64,000 bases of DNA from Alphaproteobacteria bacterium (GCA_019137195.1 JAGVSR010000087.1:118724-182723), one strand, 5' to 3'. Shown: positions 47,368 to 56,643, numbered from the stretch's first letter. Numbers and translations are program-made. Notes: generated by a model from the letters alone, not told the origin.

Positions 47368-47562
47368 TTACACCCTCAGCACGCGCTTTTTTCGCTCCGG
47401 CAGCTCGTCCATGATGCGCCGCCGCTCGGCGGGCGTCAGCCGGATCCAGCGCACGATCTCCTCGACCGTGCGTCCGCACCCTTCGCAGAGGCCGGTTGGC
47501 TGATCAATCATGCACACGCTGACGCAGGGCGTCTCGATCGGAACGGACGGATCGTTTTGCAT
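47368..47562 (-). CDS. DUF1289 protein
   Basis: 64-residue protein with the DUF1289 cysteine pattern CVSVC...LCEGCGR and the tail [18 protein letters not shown]. Four Cys suggest metal (Fe-S or Zn) binding, which is inferred. The start is the ATG at 47562. Three bases separate it from the protease gene downstream. Confidence 0.88.
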   Translation of the reverse strand: MQNDPSVPIETPCVSVCMIDQPTGLCEGCGRTVEEIVRWIRLTPAERRRIMDELPERKKRVLRV

Positions 47563-47676
47563 GGGCGAAATATAGAGTGCCACCGCCGAAGGTACAATCG
47601 TCCTCCGTTGTGGCTCCTCACCCCCGCCAGTAGGGATCGGCAGCGGCCTTAAGGCGACGACAGCCTGGGACATGTC

Positions 47677-49299
47677 TCACTGTGCCGCGGCCCGTGCCTC
47701 GCGTGTCCGCGCCGCCCTCTGACCGGCGGCCTTGAGACGCGGCTGCCGTGTCGAGGTCGTCGCCTCGGGCTGCTTGTGACGCTCGCCGCCGCGTGGCTGC
47801 AGCGGCTCGACCCTGGAGAGCGCGCGTTCCTTGGGCAGCCGCACGATCGCGTCGGTTCCTTTCCGCAGCTCGCTCCTGAGTTCGAACGTGCCGCCGTGCA
47901 GCTCGATGAGGCTCTGCACGATCGGGAGCCCGAGCCCGGTGCCGCCCTCTGCCGTCTCGTGCGCGAGCGAGCCCTGCCCGAATGCCTGCAGCACCTTCGG
48001 AATCTCCTCGGCAGGAATGCCGGGTCCCGTGTCGCTGACGGTGATCCTTTGCCCTCCCTCGAGGTCGGCCTCGACGCTGACGACGATGCGCCCTCCCTTG
48101 GGCGTGAACTTCAGCGCGTTCGACATAAGGTTCAGAATGATCTGGCGCATGGCTCGCTGGTCGGCCCACAAGGGCGGCAGGTCGTCGGCGTAGCTTTCGA
48201 CGAGGTCGAGCCCTTTGCTCTGCGCCTTGAGCTTGAGGAGGCGGTGGCAGTCCTCGGCCACGTCGATGAGCTTGACCGCCTCCTCGTGCAGCTCGTAGCG
48301 GCCGGCCTCGATGCGTGACAGGTCGAGGATCTCGTTGATGAGGTGCAGGAGGTGCCGACCGCTCTCGTAGATGTTGCCCGCGTACTCCTTGTAGGTCTCG
48401 TTCGGAAGCGGACCCATGACCTCCAGCTTCATCACCTCGGAGAAGCCCATGATGGCGTTGAGCGGCGTCCTGAGCTCGTGGCTCATGGTGGCGAGGAAGC
48501 GAGACTTGGCCTTGTTCGCGGTCTCGGCGCGTCGCCGGGCCTCGTCGGCGTGCAGCTTCTGCTGCTCGAGCTCGGCGATCAGCAAGTCCTTCTGCGCCCG
48601 AAACTCGAGCATCGAGCGCGCAGTCAGGTTGAGCCCCTTGGCCAGGAAGATGAAGTAGAGATGCACGCCGGCTGCCATCAGCGCCAGCGCGTAGTAGAAC
48701 GTCTCGCCGAGCAGGAGAAGCCGCACGATGACCGCCGCGGTCATCGGTACGGTGCCGAGGTAGAGGATGCTCATCACCGGCGCGGCGAAGTTCATGCGGA
48801 TCGCCAGCACGACGATCAGCGAGGCGAAGAGGAAGATGTGGGACGAGAACGGGTCGAGCTGGGCGGTCGCCTCCGCCCCGATGCCGAGCATGGCGAAGCC
48901 GGCCCAGGTCGCGCCGTTCAGGAGCTCGGTCAGCTCGAACCGGCGCTTCCATAGCTTGGCGTCGGCCTGATCCCGGCTGAGCGCCATGAACCGGCGGCAT
49001 AGCTCGAGTAGCAGAACCTTGGCGGCAATCACCATCGTGAGCCACAGAACGCCCTGCATCTTGGGCGCCCACGACAGCGAAAAGACGGCGAACACACCCG
49101 AGAACGCCCAGATCGTCGAGGCCGCGCTCTGCTCGTTCCTCACGAACATGGCGAGCATCTCGTACTCGAAGTCGGGTCGGATGACCTGCTGGCTGGCGAG
49201 CTTTTGCCGCGTCGATCGGATGTCCTCGCGCACGCGGTTCTGCAACTGGCGCCGGTCGCGCAGCTTCGCGTAGTCCGTGGCAGTTGTGCTCTGATCCAT
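47677..49299 (-). CDS. Membrane-bound sensor histidine kinase
   Basis: 540 residues. About six hydrophobic segments lie between 60 and 220, then a coiled-coil linker, the HisKA dimerisation domain with phospho-acceptor H274 (MSHELRTPLNAIMGFSEVM), and an HATPase_c domain with the N-box (LNLMSNALKF), GPGIP and GTGLGLPIV. The H-box resembles the PleC/DivJ/PdhS kinases of Alphaproteobacteria. No response regulator is adjacent, so it is an orphan. I chose the ATG at 49299; an ATG at 49347 would add 16 residues. Confidence 0.88.
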   Translation of the reverse strand: MDQSTTATDYAKLRDRRQLQNRVREDIRSTRQKLASQQVIRPDFEYEMLAMFVRNEQSAASTIWAFSGVFAVFSLSWAPKMQGVLWLTMVIAAKVLLLELCRRFMALSRDQADAKLWKRRFELTELLNGATWAGFAMLGIGAEATAQLDPFSSHIFLFASLIVVLAIRMNFAAPVMSILYLGTVPMTAAVIVRLLLLGETFYYALALMAAGVHLYFIFLAKGLNLTARSMLEFRAQKDLLIAELEQQKLHADEARRRAETANKAKSRFLATMSHELRTPLNAIMGFSEVMKLEVMGPLPNETYKEYAGNIYESGRHLLHLINEILDLSRIEAGRYELHEEAVKLIDVAEDCHRLLKLKAQSKGLDLVESYADDLPPLWADQRAMRQIILNLMSNALKFTPKGGRIVVSVEADLEGGQRITVSDTGPGIPAEEIPKVLQAFGQGSLAHETAEGGTGLGLPIVQSLIELHGGTFELRSELRKGTDAIVRLPKERALSRVEPLQPRGGERHKQPEATTSTRQPRLKAAGQRAARTREARAAAQ

Positions 49300-49480
49300 C
49301 AACGGCGCCGTGACGGGTCGTGGCCGCGATTGGGACGGTGCGCGCATGCGGGACTGCGCTTGGCGCCCCGGCGCGGTCGCGGCCACGCCTGGAAGTCGAC
49401 TGAAAACCTTTCGACGAATTTCGGCGGTATTGACTAACGTCCGGTATAAGAATGCAAAGAATGCCAGGGAGAGGGGTGGG

Positions 49481-50035
49481 ATGGCGAGGCCGAACCTGAG
49501 GGTGCCGATGGCGCGACGATGGCAGACGATCGCCCTGCTGGTCGTGCTTGCCGTGCTCACGGTTCTCAAGGAAAGGTGGAGCCCATCCTCGTCGCAGCCG
49601 GGCTCGGAGCTACCCCCGTCCGGTAGTGGTATCTCGGGCACGGTCAGGCTGGTCGACGGAGATAGCTTTTTCCTTGGCAGCCGCGAGGTCCGCCTCGAGG
49701 GCATCGACGCCCCCGAGGGTCGACAGATGTGTACTTTGAACGGCCGCGACTGGGCCTGCGGCGAGGCGGCCCGGCGCGAGCTCGCGAGGCTTATCGGCGG
49801 CCGTAAGATCACCTGCGACGCCGGCAAGTTGGACCAGCACGACCGCCTGCTGTCGCGCTGCCGTGTCGGTGGCGTCGAGCTCAATCGCGCCATGGTTGCC
49901 AGCGGCATGGCCGTGTCGTTCGGGCGCTACTACAACCGCGAGGAGGCCGAGGCGCGCGCCGCCCGCCGCGGCCTCTGGGCGGGCGAGTTCCAGCGCCCTC
50001 AGGACTGGCGCCACGCCCACGGCATCGGCATCTGA
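49481..50035 (+). CDS. Thermonuclease family (SNase-like) protein
   Basis: 184 residues with an N-terminal membrane or signal segment (QTIALLVVLAVLTVL) followed by a staphylococcal nuclease-like domain: GTVRLVDGDSF and REVRLEGIDAPE supply the catalytic region, then CGEAARREL and DRLLSRCRVGGVELN. It should act in the periplasm on nucleic acids. A strong purine-rich ribosome site (AGGGAGAGGGG) stands before the ATG. Divergent from the kinase. Confidence 0.87.
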   Translation: MARPNLRVPMARRWQTIALLVVLAVLTVLKERWSPSSSQPGSELPPSGSGISGTVRLVDGDSFFLGSREVRLEGIDAPEGRQMCTLNGRDWACGEAARRELARLIGGRKITCDAGKLDQHDRLLSRCRVGGVELNRAMVASGMAVSFGRYYNREEAEARAARRGLWAGEFQRPQDWRHAHGIGI

Positions 50036-50180
50036 GTGGCGTCTGCCTGCCCGGCAGGGGCCGTCGCTGCGACATCGGGCAAATCCAGCTTTTCAAGTCT
50101 CGTCTGTTCCGCGAGGAACAGTCGGGCTAGAGGAGCGTGTGGCAGCATTCTAGTTTTCGGGAGACGATTTGGGGCAGGAA

Positions 50181-50921
50181 ATGAAGCTCACCGTGATCGG
50201 CTGCAGCGACGCCTTCAACTCCGGCGGTCGCCTTAACTCCTGCTATCACGTCGCCGTGCCCGGCCGTTCGTTCCTCGTCGATTGCGGCGCTAACACGTTG
50301 ATGGGCTTGGAGCGCGAGGGGCTGGACCCCAACGGGATCGGCCTCGTCTTCATCACCCATCTGCACGGCGACCACTTTGCTGGGCTGGTCTGGTGGTTGA
50401 TCCACGCCAACCACGTCTCCAAGAGATTGTCCCCGCTTGTCGTCGCCGGACCGGCCGGCCTTGAGGAGCGCTTCAATGTCGCCGCCGAGGCCCTGTTTCC
50501 CGGCTCGACCATGACCCCGCGCAAGTTCGACTTGAAATTCGTTGCTTTGACGGGCGCTTCCGAGACCGTCGATGGCGTGCGGGTGGTACCCTTCGAGGTC
50601 AATCATCCCTCCGGGGCGACTGCTTACGCGCTTCGCTTCGAGGTCGGAGACAAGACGATATCCTTCTCTGGCGACACCGGCTGGGTCGAGAGCCTGATTC
50701 CTGCGGCCAGCGGCGCCGACCTTTTCGTCTGCGAGTGTTTCGGTTTCGAGCGCGAGATGCGCGTCCACCTGAGCTGGCGCACCATCGAGAGCAATCTGGA
50801 CCGCCTCGGGGCCAGCAAGGTTCTGCTCACCCACTTCGGCCCCGAGATGCTGGTGCGCTGTGGCGAGGTGCGCGACCCGCGCGTACTCTTGGCAGAGGAT
50901 GGTCTCGCCCTCGAGGTGTGA
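50181..50921 (+). CDS. MBL-fold metallo-hydrolase
   Basis: 246 residues, cytoplasmic. The metal motif is HLHGDH (H60, H62, D64, H65), and later ligands are likely in FEVNHPSG and SFSGDTGW. The overall layout resembles RNase Z/AtsA-like lactamases, but the substrate cannot be assigned. The ATG at 50181 follows GCAGGAA. It is convergent with the TIGR01244 gene, with 15 bases between. Confidence 0.85.
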   Translation: MKLTVIGCSDAFNSGGRLNSCYHVAVPGRSFLVDCGANTLMGLEREGLDPNGIGLVFITHLHGDHFAGLVWWLIHANHVSKRLSPLVVAGPAGLEERFNVAAEALFPGSTMTPRKFDLKFVALTGASETVDGVRVVPFEVNHPSGATAYALRFEVGDKTISFSGDTGWVESLIPAASGADLFVCECFGFEREMRVHLSWRTIESNLDRLGASKVLLTHFGPEMLVRCGEVRDPRVLLAEDGLALEV

Positions 50922-50936
50922 GTGCTTCCGCACCGC

Positions 50937-51383
50937 TCACGTGCCGGCCGCCGGTCTGGGAGGGAGCCTCTCCAGCTCAAGACGGATGTCCTCCGCCGGC
51001 AATCCTGCCCTGGCCAGCAGCCCGGCCACCTCGGACAGCGGTTTCGTCCTCATCATGACCGCAGCCCAGACGATCGCCGACATGATCCCCGACCGGCAAT
51101 GGGCGATGACCGGCGCGGGATGGGTGGAGAGCACCTCGGCCATGGAGTCGATCGCTTGCGGCTCGAGCATCGTCAAAGGGTCGAGCGGCAGATGAACGTA
51201 GGCGAGCCCGCACCGCTCGGCTTCCGCCGCACCCTCGGCGCTCGTGAGCACGCCCGGTTCCTCCCCGTCGGGGGCATTGTTGATCACGGTTTTGTATCCC
51301 GACCAGACGATCTCCCTGAAACCCATGCGGCTGGGAGAGTTGGCGATCGAGAACTCGGGTGTGATCTCAGTGACTCGGAGCAT
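50937..51383 (-). CDS. TIGR01244-family phosphatase-like protein (Blh/DUF442 type)
   Basis: 148 residues from the ATG at 51383. The body has the tyrosine-phosphatase fold of the beta-lactamase-hydrolase-like family: VINNAPDGEE early and the P-loop HCRSGIMSA with the catalytic Cys; the usual Arg of the phosphatase loop is replaced by Ser/Ala, as is common in this family. A longer TTG-started form (51437) is less likely. Members are linked to sulfide or persulfide metabolism when fused or next to ETHE1-like genes; no such neighbour here. Confidence 0.75.
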   Translation of the reverse strand: MLRVTEITPEFSIANSPSRMGFREIVWSGYKTVINNAPDGEEPGVLTSAEGAAEAERCGLAYVHLPLDPLTMLEPQAIDSMAEVLSTHPAPVIAHCRSGIMSAIVWAAVMMRTKPLSEVAGLLARAGLPAEDIRLELERLPPRPAAGT

Positions 51384-51566
51384 GTCCGTTACCTGGCCGT
51401 TGTCGGTGACTATCACCGTCAACTCGAGGTGCGGCAAGACAGGTTATGGCAAGATGAGTAAATTTTACTATGAAGGCTCTTGACGTTCGCGTTTACTAGA
51501 AAGCACTATGCTTGACTTGCGTGTTGTTGGAATGTTTTTGCCAAAGATGTGTCCGCGAGGTGTTCA

Positions 51567-52061
51567 GTGCTCGATGAGATGGACGTCAAGATCCTGCGCA
51601 TACTGCAGGAAGACTGCACCCGGCCGGTGGCCGACATCGGGCGCGAGGTCGGCCTGTCGACGACGCCGTGCTGGCGGCGCATGCAGAAGTTGGAGGAGCT
51701 TGGCGTCATTCGCCGCCGCGTAGCCTTGCTCGACGCCGGTAAGGTCAACGCCGGCGTGACCGTGTTCGTCACCGTCAAGACCGACCAGCACAATATCTCT
51801 TGGCTGCAGAAATTTCACGCCGCCGTCGTCGACCTGCCGGAGGTGATCGAGGCATACCGTATGTCGGGCGAGATCGACTACCTGCTGAAGGTCACCGTGC
51901 CCGACATCGCGGCCTATGACATATTCTACAAAAAGCTCGTCAGTAGGGTCGAGATTTCCAAGGTTTCCTCGGCATTTGCCATGGAGCAGATGAAATACAC
52001 GACGGCGCTTCCGCTGCATTTTGCCCGCGACGAGAGCCGTGCCGAGCCGGCGCGCGGCTGA
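51567..52061 (+). CDS. Lrp/AsnC-family transcriptional regulator
   Basis: 164 residues. An N-terminal helix-turn-helix (LDEMDVKILRILQEDCTRPVADIGREVGLST) and a C-terminal RAM ligand domain (VIEAYRMSGEIDYLLKVTVPDIAAYDIFYKKLV) fit the family. The start is GTG at 51567, eight bases after GAGG; a GTG at 51549 and an ATG at 51579 are in frame too. No obvious target lies beside it, and such proteins often regulate distant amino-acid genes. Confidence 0.88.
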   Translation: MLDEMDVKILRILQEDCTRPVADIGREVGLSTTPCWRRMQKLEELGVIRRRVALLDAGKVNAGVTVFVTVKTDQHNISWLQKFHAAVVDLPEVIEAYRMSGEIDYLLKVTVPDIAAYDIFYKKLVSRVEISKVSSAFAMEQMKYTTALPLHFARDESRAEPARG

Positions 52062-52240
52062 GGCGGTCGCGGTCGGGAGGTCAGCGTCCGCTTCGCTCCC
52101 TCCCCCCGCAGGAGCGGACGGCTCAAGCCGTCGCCGCCGGCCCTGGTGCCCGCCTTCATGTTGACAGCTTGCCATCGCCTCTTGCCAGGCCGCTCGAGCC
52201 GGCCGAAACGGCAGGATCGGACAAAGCCTGGGGATCTCGC

Positions 52241-52708
52241 TTGAAACACTGTCTGCCGGTCGTTTGCCTGGCGCTCGCTGCTGCCGGTTGCGCGGCCAAG
52301 TCCGGCGTGAGCATCCCCGTCGCCGGTGAGCAAGCCGCGCCCACCCAGCCGGCCGAGAGCTACCAGCTGACCGCCGAGGAGCAGGGGCTCGACTGCAAGA
52401 AGCTCACCGGCCGCATGCAGGTTCGCATCCTGCAGGAGCGCGACTACACCTACCGCCGCAAGGCCTCGACGGCCTCGCAGACCGTACAGTCTGCCGTATC
52501 TACGATCGGCAGCTCCTCGCGCGGCCTCGACCCAGATGCCGAGCACAGGAAGTCGGTGGCCCAGCTCGAGGCCTACAACGCGCGTCTCGCCGCCAAGGGC
52601 TGCAAGACGTTCGACCTTGCGAAAGAGCTTGAGCCCAAGCCGGTCACGGTCACGCCCACGCCACTCGCCAAGCCCGGCAGCGAGCCGGGCAAGACGAAGA
52701 GGAACTGA
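52241..52708 (+). CDS. Putative lipoprotein of unknown function
   Basis: 155 residues from a TTG at 52241 with GGGGA upstream. A short signal peptide ends in the lipobox LAAAGC with the lipidated Cys at residue 17. The mature part is polar, with a Pro-rich C-terminus. I do not recognise a domain. Two further Cys (LDCKKL, KGCKTF) may pair. The frame is open upstream to 52169, but the signal peptide favours the later start. It is the last gene before the island boundary. Confidence 0.6.
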   Translation: MKHCLPVVCLALAAAGCAAKSGVSIPVAGEQAAPTQPAESYQLTAEEQGLDCKKLTGRMQVRILQERDYTYRRKASTASQTVQSAVSTIGSSSRGLDPDAEHRKSVAQLEAYNARLAAKGCKTFDLAKELEPKPVTVTPTPLAKPGSEPGKTKRN

Positions 52709-53052
52709 CGCGAGTAAGGGCGCTGAAGCGCGTGCTCGCTGTCTTGCCCGATGCTCAGCGGTTCGTTGCGGTCATGGGCCCATCCCTCCGATGGCGGCGG
52801 GCGAGCGTTCGTGGCGGCATCCGCGTGTGAAGTGGCTCCGTCCCTCGCGCCAGTAGGGCGAGATCTTGCCGGACGCCTCCTTGAGGTTGGCCAGTGAAAC
52901 TGCGCTGTTGTCAACCGGCGCCACGCGGAAGGCTCGAGTCCGGGGAAGGGCGTGAACCCGGGGATGCCAGGGCCTTCAAGTGGGACCTGCGGATGCCGAC
53001 GACCGCCTGCGGGATGCGCTCGCCAACAGGTTGAAATGTCCAGGAAAGCGTG
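52709..53052. other. Gene-free segment just outside the island
   Basis: 344 bases with no convincing ORF. This would have been the region downstream of the chromosomal tRNA-Thr before integration. No terminator with a T run was found. Confidence 0.4.
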
Positions 53053-53098
53053 TGGTGCCGCCTGCGTGACTCGAACACGCGACCCCGTCATTACGAAT
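53053..53098 (-). tRNA. 3' fragment of tRNA-Thr(CGT), probable attachment site
   Basis: Read on the minus strand, this is the 3' part of a tRNA from the anticodon loop TTCGTAA (anticodon CGT), through 3' anticodon stem TGACG, variable loop GGGTC, a perfect T-arm GCGTG-TTCGAGT-CACGC and acceptor strand AGGCGGC, to ACCA. The five bases before the loop (GGTAA) cannot pair with TGACG, and no D-arm or 5' acceptor strand follows to the right, so this is a fragment. The integrase gene lies 166 bases away. The intact gene should be at the far end of the element, beyond this window. Confidence 0.75.
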
Positions 53099-53215
53099 TA
53101 CCGGGTCCGCTCCTCCTCGACCCCTCTGCTATTTCCTACAGCTTCGCAATTGGCTGATATTGCAGCATTAGTAGTGCCTCATGTTGCCGGACTCCTCTTG
53201 CTGCTTCCCTTGTGC

Positions 53216-53253
53216 GTGCTTACTATGTGCTTACTGGTGTAGCCAGTAAGCAC
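53216..53253. repeat. GTGCTTACT repeats upstream of the integrase
   Basis: GTGCTTACT occurs at 53216-53224, again inside 53227-53237 (GTGCTTACTGG), and inverted as CCAGTAAGCAC at 53243-53253. The last two form a perfect 11-bp inverted repeat around TGTAG. Lying between the att fragment and the integrase start, they are candidates for integrase or excisionase arm sites and for autoregulation of int. Confidence 0.6.
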
Positions 53254-53263
53254 GGGGACTGCG

Positions 53264-54484
53264 GTGGCGACGGGCAAGGTCACGAAGGAAGCGGTTGAGG
53301 CGATGCCGGTCGGCAGCACCGACTCGTACCTTTGGGACATCAAGCTTGCGGGTTACGGGGTGAAGATCACTCCAGCCGGTAAGCGGGTGTACTTGGTCCA
53401 GTACCGTGTCGGCGGCCGCAAGGGACGCACCCGCCGCGTCACCATCGGCACGCACGGCGTTAAGACCGAGCATGAGGCCCGAACCGAGGCGAAGCGCCTG
53501 CTGGGAGAGGTCCAGGCCGGGAGCGATCCCGCTGCCGAACGCGACAAGGTGAGGGATGCCGAGGCGTTCGGCCAAGCTCTCGACCGCTTCCTGACGGCTC
53601 ACGTCGCTGCCAAGTGCCGGCCCTACACGGCGCAGGAGTACCGGCGCGTGCTCAAATTACACGTTCCCCAGCCTCTTCGCAGCCGGCTCCTGACGGACAT
53701 CGGCCGGGGTGACATGACCCGTCTGCATGACGGGTTGCGGGAAAAGCCGGCGCAAGCCAACCGCCTGCTCGCCATCCTCTCAAAGTTCTTCAACTGGTGC
53801 GAGGGGCAGGGCATCCGACCTGACCACACCAACCCGTGCCGGCATGTGCAAAAATTCAGGGTGAACGCCCGCGAGCGCTTCCTGTCGGCTGACGAGCTGC
53901 AACGGCTCGGCAAGGCTTTAGCGGCGGCAGAGGCGGAAGGCACGGCCTCGCCTTGGATCGCCGCGGCCGTCCGGCTGCTCGTGTTCACGGGAGCCCGGCA
54001 CTCGGAGATTCTGACGCTGCGCTGGGAGCATGTCGATCTGGCAGGGCAGCAACTCCGGCTGCCCGAGTCCAAGACCGGCCGCAAGAGCATCTACCTTAAC
54101 CCGCCCGCGCTTGAAGTGCTGGCCAGCCTGACACGGCTAGAAGGCAACCCGCATGTGATCTGCGGCGAGCGGGAAGGCGCTCACCTCGTCAACCTGCAAA
54201 AGCCGTGGCGGCGTATTCGAGCGGCTGCCGGTCTCGCGGATGTTCGCATTCATGATTTGCGGCACACGTTCGCGTCGTGGGGTGCTGCGGGCGGCCTGCC
54301 GCTGCCGATCATAGGCGGCTTGCTGAGCCATTCCCAGCCGCAGACGACGCAGCGCTATGCCCACCTGTCGGCCGATCCGCTCAAGGCTGCCACCGAGCGG
54401 GTGGCGAACGCGCTCGCGGGGGCAATGGAGATGGGTGGCGCTGTGGCCGAAGTCGTGCCGATTGAGCGAAGGCAGCGGGGGTAA
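53264..54484 (+). CDS. Tyrosine-type integrase of a genomic island
   Basis: 406-residue recombinase. An N-terminal DUF4102-like arm-binding domain (LAGYGVKITPAGKRVYLVQYR) is followed by a core-binding domain (100-200) and a catalytic domain with R245 (TGARHSEIL), H330 and R333 (HDLRHTF) and nucleophile Y365 (QRYAHL); all key residues are present, so it may be active. The start is GTG at 53264. This is the P4/prophage-type integrase that commonly targets tRNA 3' ends, consistent with the neighbouring tRNA-Thr fragment. Confidence 0.92.
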   Translation: MATGKVTKEAVEAMPVGSTDSYLWDIKLAGYGVKITPAGKRVYLVQYRVGGRKGRTRRVTIGTHGVKTEHEARTEAKRLLGEVQAGSDPAAERDKVRDAEAFGQALDRFLTAHVAAKCRPYTAQEYRRVLKLHVPQPLRSRLLTDIGRGDMTRLHDGLREKPAQANRLLAILSKFFNWCEGQGIRPDHTNPCRHVQKFRVNARERFLSADELQRLGKALAAAEAEGTASPWIAAAVRLLVFTGARHSEILTLRWEHVDLAGQQLRLPESKTGRKSIYLNPPALEVLASLTRLEGNPHVICGEREGAHLVNLQKPWRRIRAAAGLADVRIHDLRHTFASWGAAGGLPLPIIGGLLSHSQPQTTQRYAHLSADPLKAATERVANALAGAMEMGGAVAEVVPIERRQRG

Positions 54485-54870
54485 GGCAAGTCGTGAACTT
54501 GTACAGAAGTGGCGACGGGGCCGATGTCGTCCCGCCTTGATGCCGTGACTTCGTCTCAAAATGAGGCAGGTGAGACGCCTATGCGTGTACGGTGGCGAGT
54601 TGAAAACGTCTGGTATCCAGGGTCCTGCAGACGCGCAGGGAGTAAGTTGAGGACGTTGATTTTGACCCATAGCGCCATAAGCCATGGTCGGAGTTGGCCG
54701 GAACGCGCGTCTGGTTATGGTCAGGGCAGACATGGAGGCCCGGGACGGGCACCGACGTGATGGGCCAACGCCGGACCCGGTCGGGGGAGTGGCTCATTGC
54801 GCTTGGTCAATGTCGGACTCAGTTATCCCGTCGAGGTTTAATATGGGGATCTTAGCAAAGGACACCGACC
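54485..54870. other. Gene-free segment after the integrase
   Basis: 386 bases. I found no domain-bearing ORF, tRNA or terminal inverted repeats on either strand; short ORFs here look non-coding. It presumably carries the promoter of the next gene (AAAGGA lies 6-11 bases before its ATG). Confidence 0.35.
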
Positions 54871-55407
54871 ATGCCTCCACACTGCGACACGATGGATGGA
54901 CCGGTGGTCACCGCCGCCCGACGCGCGCTAGAAGCCGAAGACGTCAAGCTGATCCTTCCTTATGTTCGGGAAAGTGGCGAGCGCGAACTGGAGGACGCCT
55001 TCGAGAAGGCACTGCGGGCGCGCAAGACCGGCCCGGTGGCGCGCGAAGTGGCCGATCTCTATTTCTTCGAAACGGCCGTGCGCATTCACCGCGCTGGCGA
55101 AGGTGCTCCCTACACGGGCCTCAAGCCAGCCGGCCTCGACGTGGGGCCGGTGATCCCGGTGGCCGAGAAGGCGATCGACAGTGGGTCATCGGAGCCCCTA
55201 ATCGCCATCCTGACCGACACGCTCCGCAAAGAGGTGCAGCGCTGCTTCGAGCACTTACAACACCTTAAGGACCACGCGCCGGGTGACGTGGCGCGCGCCC
55301 GCGCATACGTGGAGGCGATGCTCGGCCTCGAGGTCTACTCGCATCAGCTCTACCTGGCGATGAGGTCCGATCCCCACGAGGGGACGCACGAGCACCATCA
55401 CGACTGA
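54871..55407 (+). CDS. DUF6448 family protein
   Basis: 178 residues. The hallmark start PHCDTMDGPVV and the block YFFETAVRIHRAGEGAPYTGLKPAGLD identify this family of unknown function. The His/Cys start and a C-terminal HEHHHD tail suggest metal binding. No signal peptide is seen. It opposes the cytochrome b gene across about 180 bases and is the only recognisable rightward gene of the island besides the integrase. Confidence 0.8.
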   Translation: MPPHCDTMDGPVVTAARRALEAEDVKLILPYVRESGERELEDAFEKALRARKTGPVAREVADLYFFETAVRIHRAGEGAPYTGLKPAGLDVGPVIPVAEKAIDSGSSEPLIAILTDTLRKEVQRCFEHLQHLKDHAPGDVARARAYVEAMLGLEVYSHQLYLAMRSDPHEGTHEHHHD

Positions 55408-55590
55408 GCCGCCGCGGGGATCCCACTGCTGCGCGGGCCTCATTCAAGCGATCGGATCTGACTAGGCGCTCTCTATCGAAAGACTGCAGCCCGCAATCCT
55501 GGGGTATGCCCAGACCCCCGTGTGGGTTCCGGAGGGGCCCACAACTCACTTTGAATACGCCCACCTCAGCGACAGCATATCCAAGGATGG

Positions 55591-56337
55591 TTATGACATA
55601 GGGCCAGTGAAATCGACGGGTTTCCGCTTGAATACCTTTTCGCCTGTGAGCATTGCAGAAACGATGCCGCCTCCCTCGCGCAGCTCCGTGACAACCACGC
55701 CGACTAAATGAATGACCAATGCGACGAGGAGAACATAGAAGACCCAATAGTGGATGGTTACGAACGGAGAGCGGAACGCGCGCATAGCGTCCCAAGCCGC
55801 CGCGTCAATGCCGGTTTTGTCGTAGGGGACGATGCTTGAGGGATCGACGCCCGGCGCCGCAATCCAAGTGGCGATCCAATGCCCAAACGGCGGGTAGTAA
55901 ATGTCCGTTCCCGCCAGGACAAGACCCGTGGCGGCCTGCACGACGAGCAGGAGGAAGAGGAAGGTGACCATGAGGCGCGCGATAGGATTGTGGCCCAGAT
56001 AGGGTTGCGCATCGCCATTAATCAGTCCTCGGACATAGCTCTTGCACTCCGCCCCAAAGCCGGCCTGGAAGGGCAGGATAGCGCTCCAGTGTGCGTGCCG
56101 GGGTCCGATGAACGCCCAAACCATTCGCCAGAGCAGGTTGAGTGCGAAGAGGTAGCCGAACCAGACATGCGTTGTCTTGAGGAGAACCTTGCCGGGATCT
56201 GTGATGCCCAGCTCTTTGTCATAGAGGATGGCGATACCAATGGCCGCCAAGGCGAGAACGCAGGCGACATTGATCCAGTGGAACAACCGTGTCGGCGCAT
56301 CCCACACGCGGTAAAACTGGGCGTTTCTTTGCGGCAT
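55591..56337 (-). CDS. Cytochrome b/b6-type (Ni/Fe-hydrogenase b subunit-like) membrane protein
   Basis: 248 residues with four to five hydrophobic helices and haem-ligand histidines in the usual places: RLFHWINVAC (H20), TTHVWFGY, and VTIHYWVFYVLLVALVIHL near the C-terminus. It should pass electrons between the quinone pool and periplasmic cytochromes c. It is the last gene of the leftward redox cluster, separated from the DnrO-like gene by a remnant of a PepSY gene. It is paralogous to the N-terminal half of the fusion at 58445-59599. Confidence 0.85.
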   Translation of the reverse strand: MPQRNAQFYRVWDAPTRLFHWINVACVLALAAIGIAILYDKELGITDPGKVLLKTTHVWFGYLFALNLLWRMVWAFIGPRHAHWSAILPFQAGFGAECKSYVRGLINGDAQPYLGHNPIARLMVTFLFLLLVVQAATGLVLAGTDIYYPPFGHWIATWIAAPGVDPSSIVPYDKTGIDAAAWDAMRAFRSPFVTIHYWVFYVLLVALVIHLVGVVVTELREGGGIVSAMLTGEKVFKRKPVDFTGPMS

Positions 56338-56481
56338 CCTGCTGTTGCTCCTCTTACCTAATCAGCACGGCTTCGCGGGGCTGTCCTGGCACCCGCTACG
56401 CCGGCGCTCGTCGCCAAGATCACGGTAGCTGACGGGCAGCTTACGGCATCCATCAACTTCGCGATGATCATGTCTTGTTAG

Positions 56482-56643
56482 CATCCCTGCAACCCCCAGG
56501 GACCCCTTAGCACCGGCACCGGCTGCAAGAATGCCTGCTATGAGATCTACGCCCGTGACAAGCAGGGGACGCGCGCCGAGTTCTTCATCGACCCAATGAC
56601 CGGCAACCCGGTCGGTGCGGAATGGAAGAGCCTCACCAAGTAG
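56482..56643 (+). pseudogene. 3' remnant of a PepSY-domain protein gene
   Basis: From 56521 the frame reads GCKNACYEIYARDKQGTRAE-FFIDPMTGNPVG to a stop at 56641-56643, which is the end of a PepSY domain (Y-E-I-Y-A-D-K then D-P-x-T-G). Upstream in the same frame there is a stop at 56479-56481 and no start codon or 5' domain. PepSY genes often accompany cytochrome b561-type clusters, so this is probably a decayed cluster member lying opposite to its neighbours. Confidence 0.6.

Noticed and set aside
53264..54484. Integrase as part of a XerC/XerD housekeeping system
   Set aside because: Its N-terminal DUF4102-like domain and its position beside a tRNA fragment fit an island integrase; the housekeeping XerD is at 34.8 kb.
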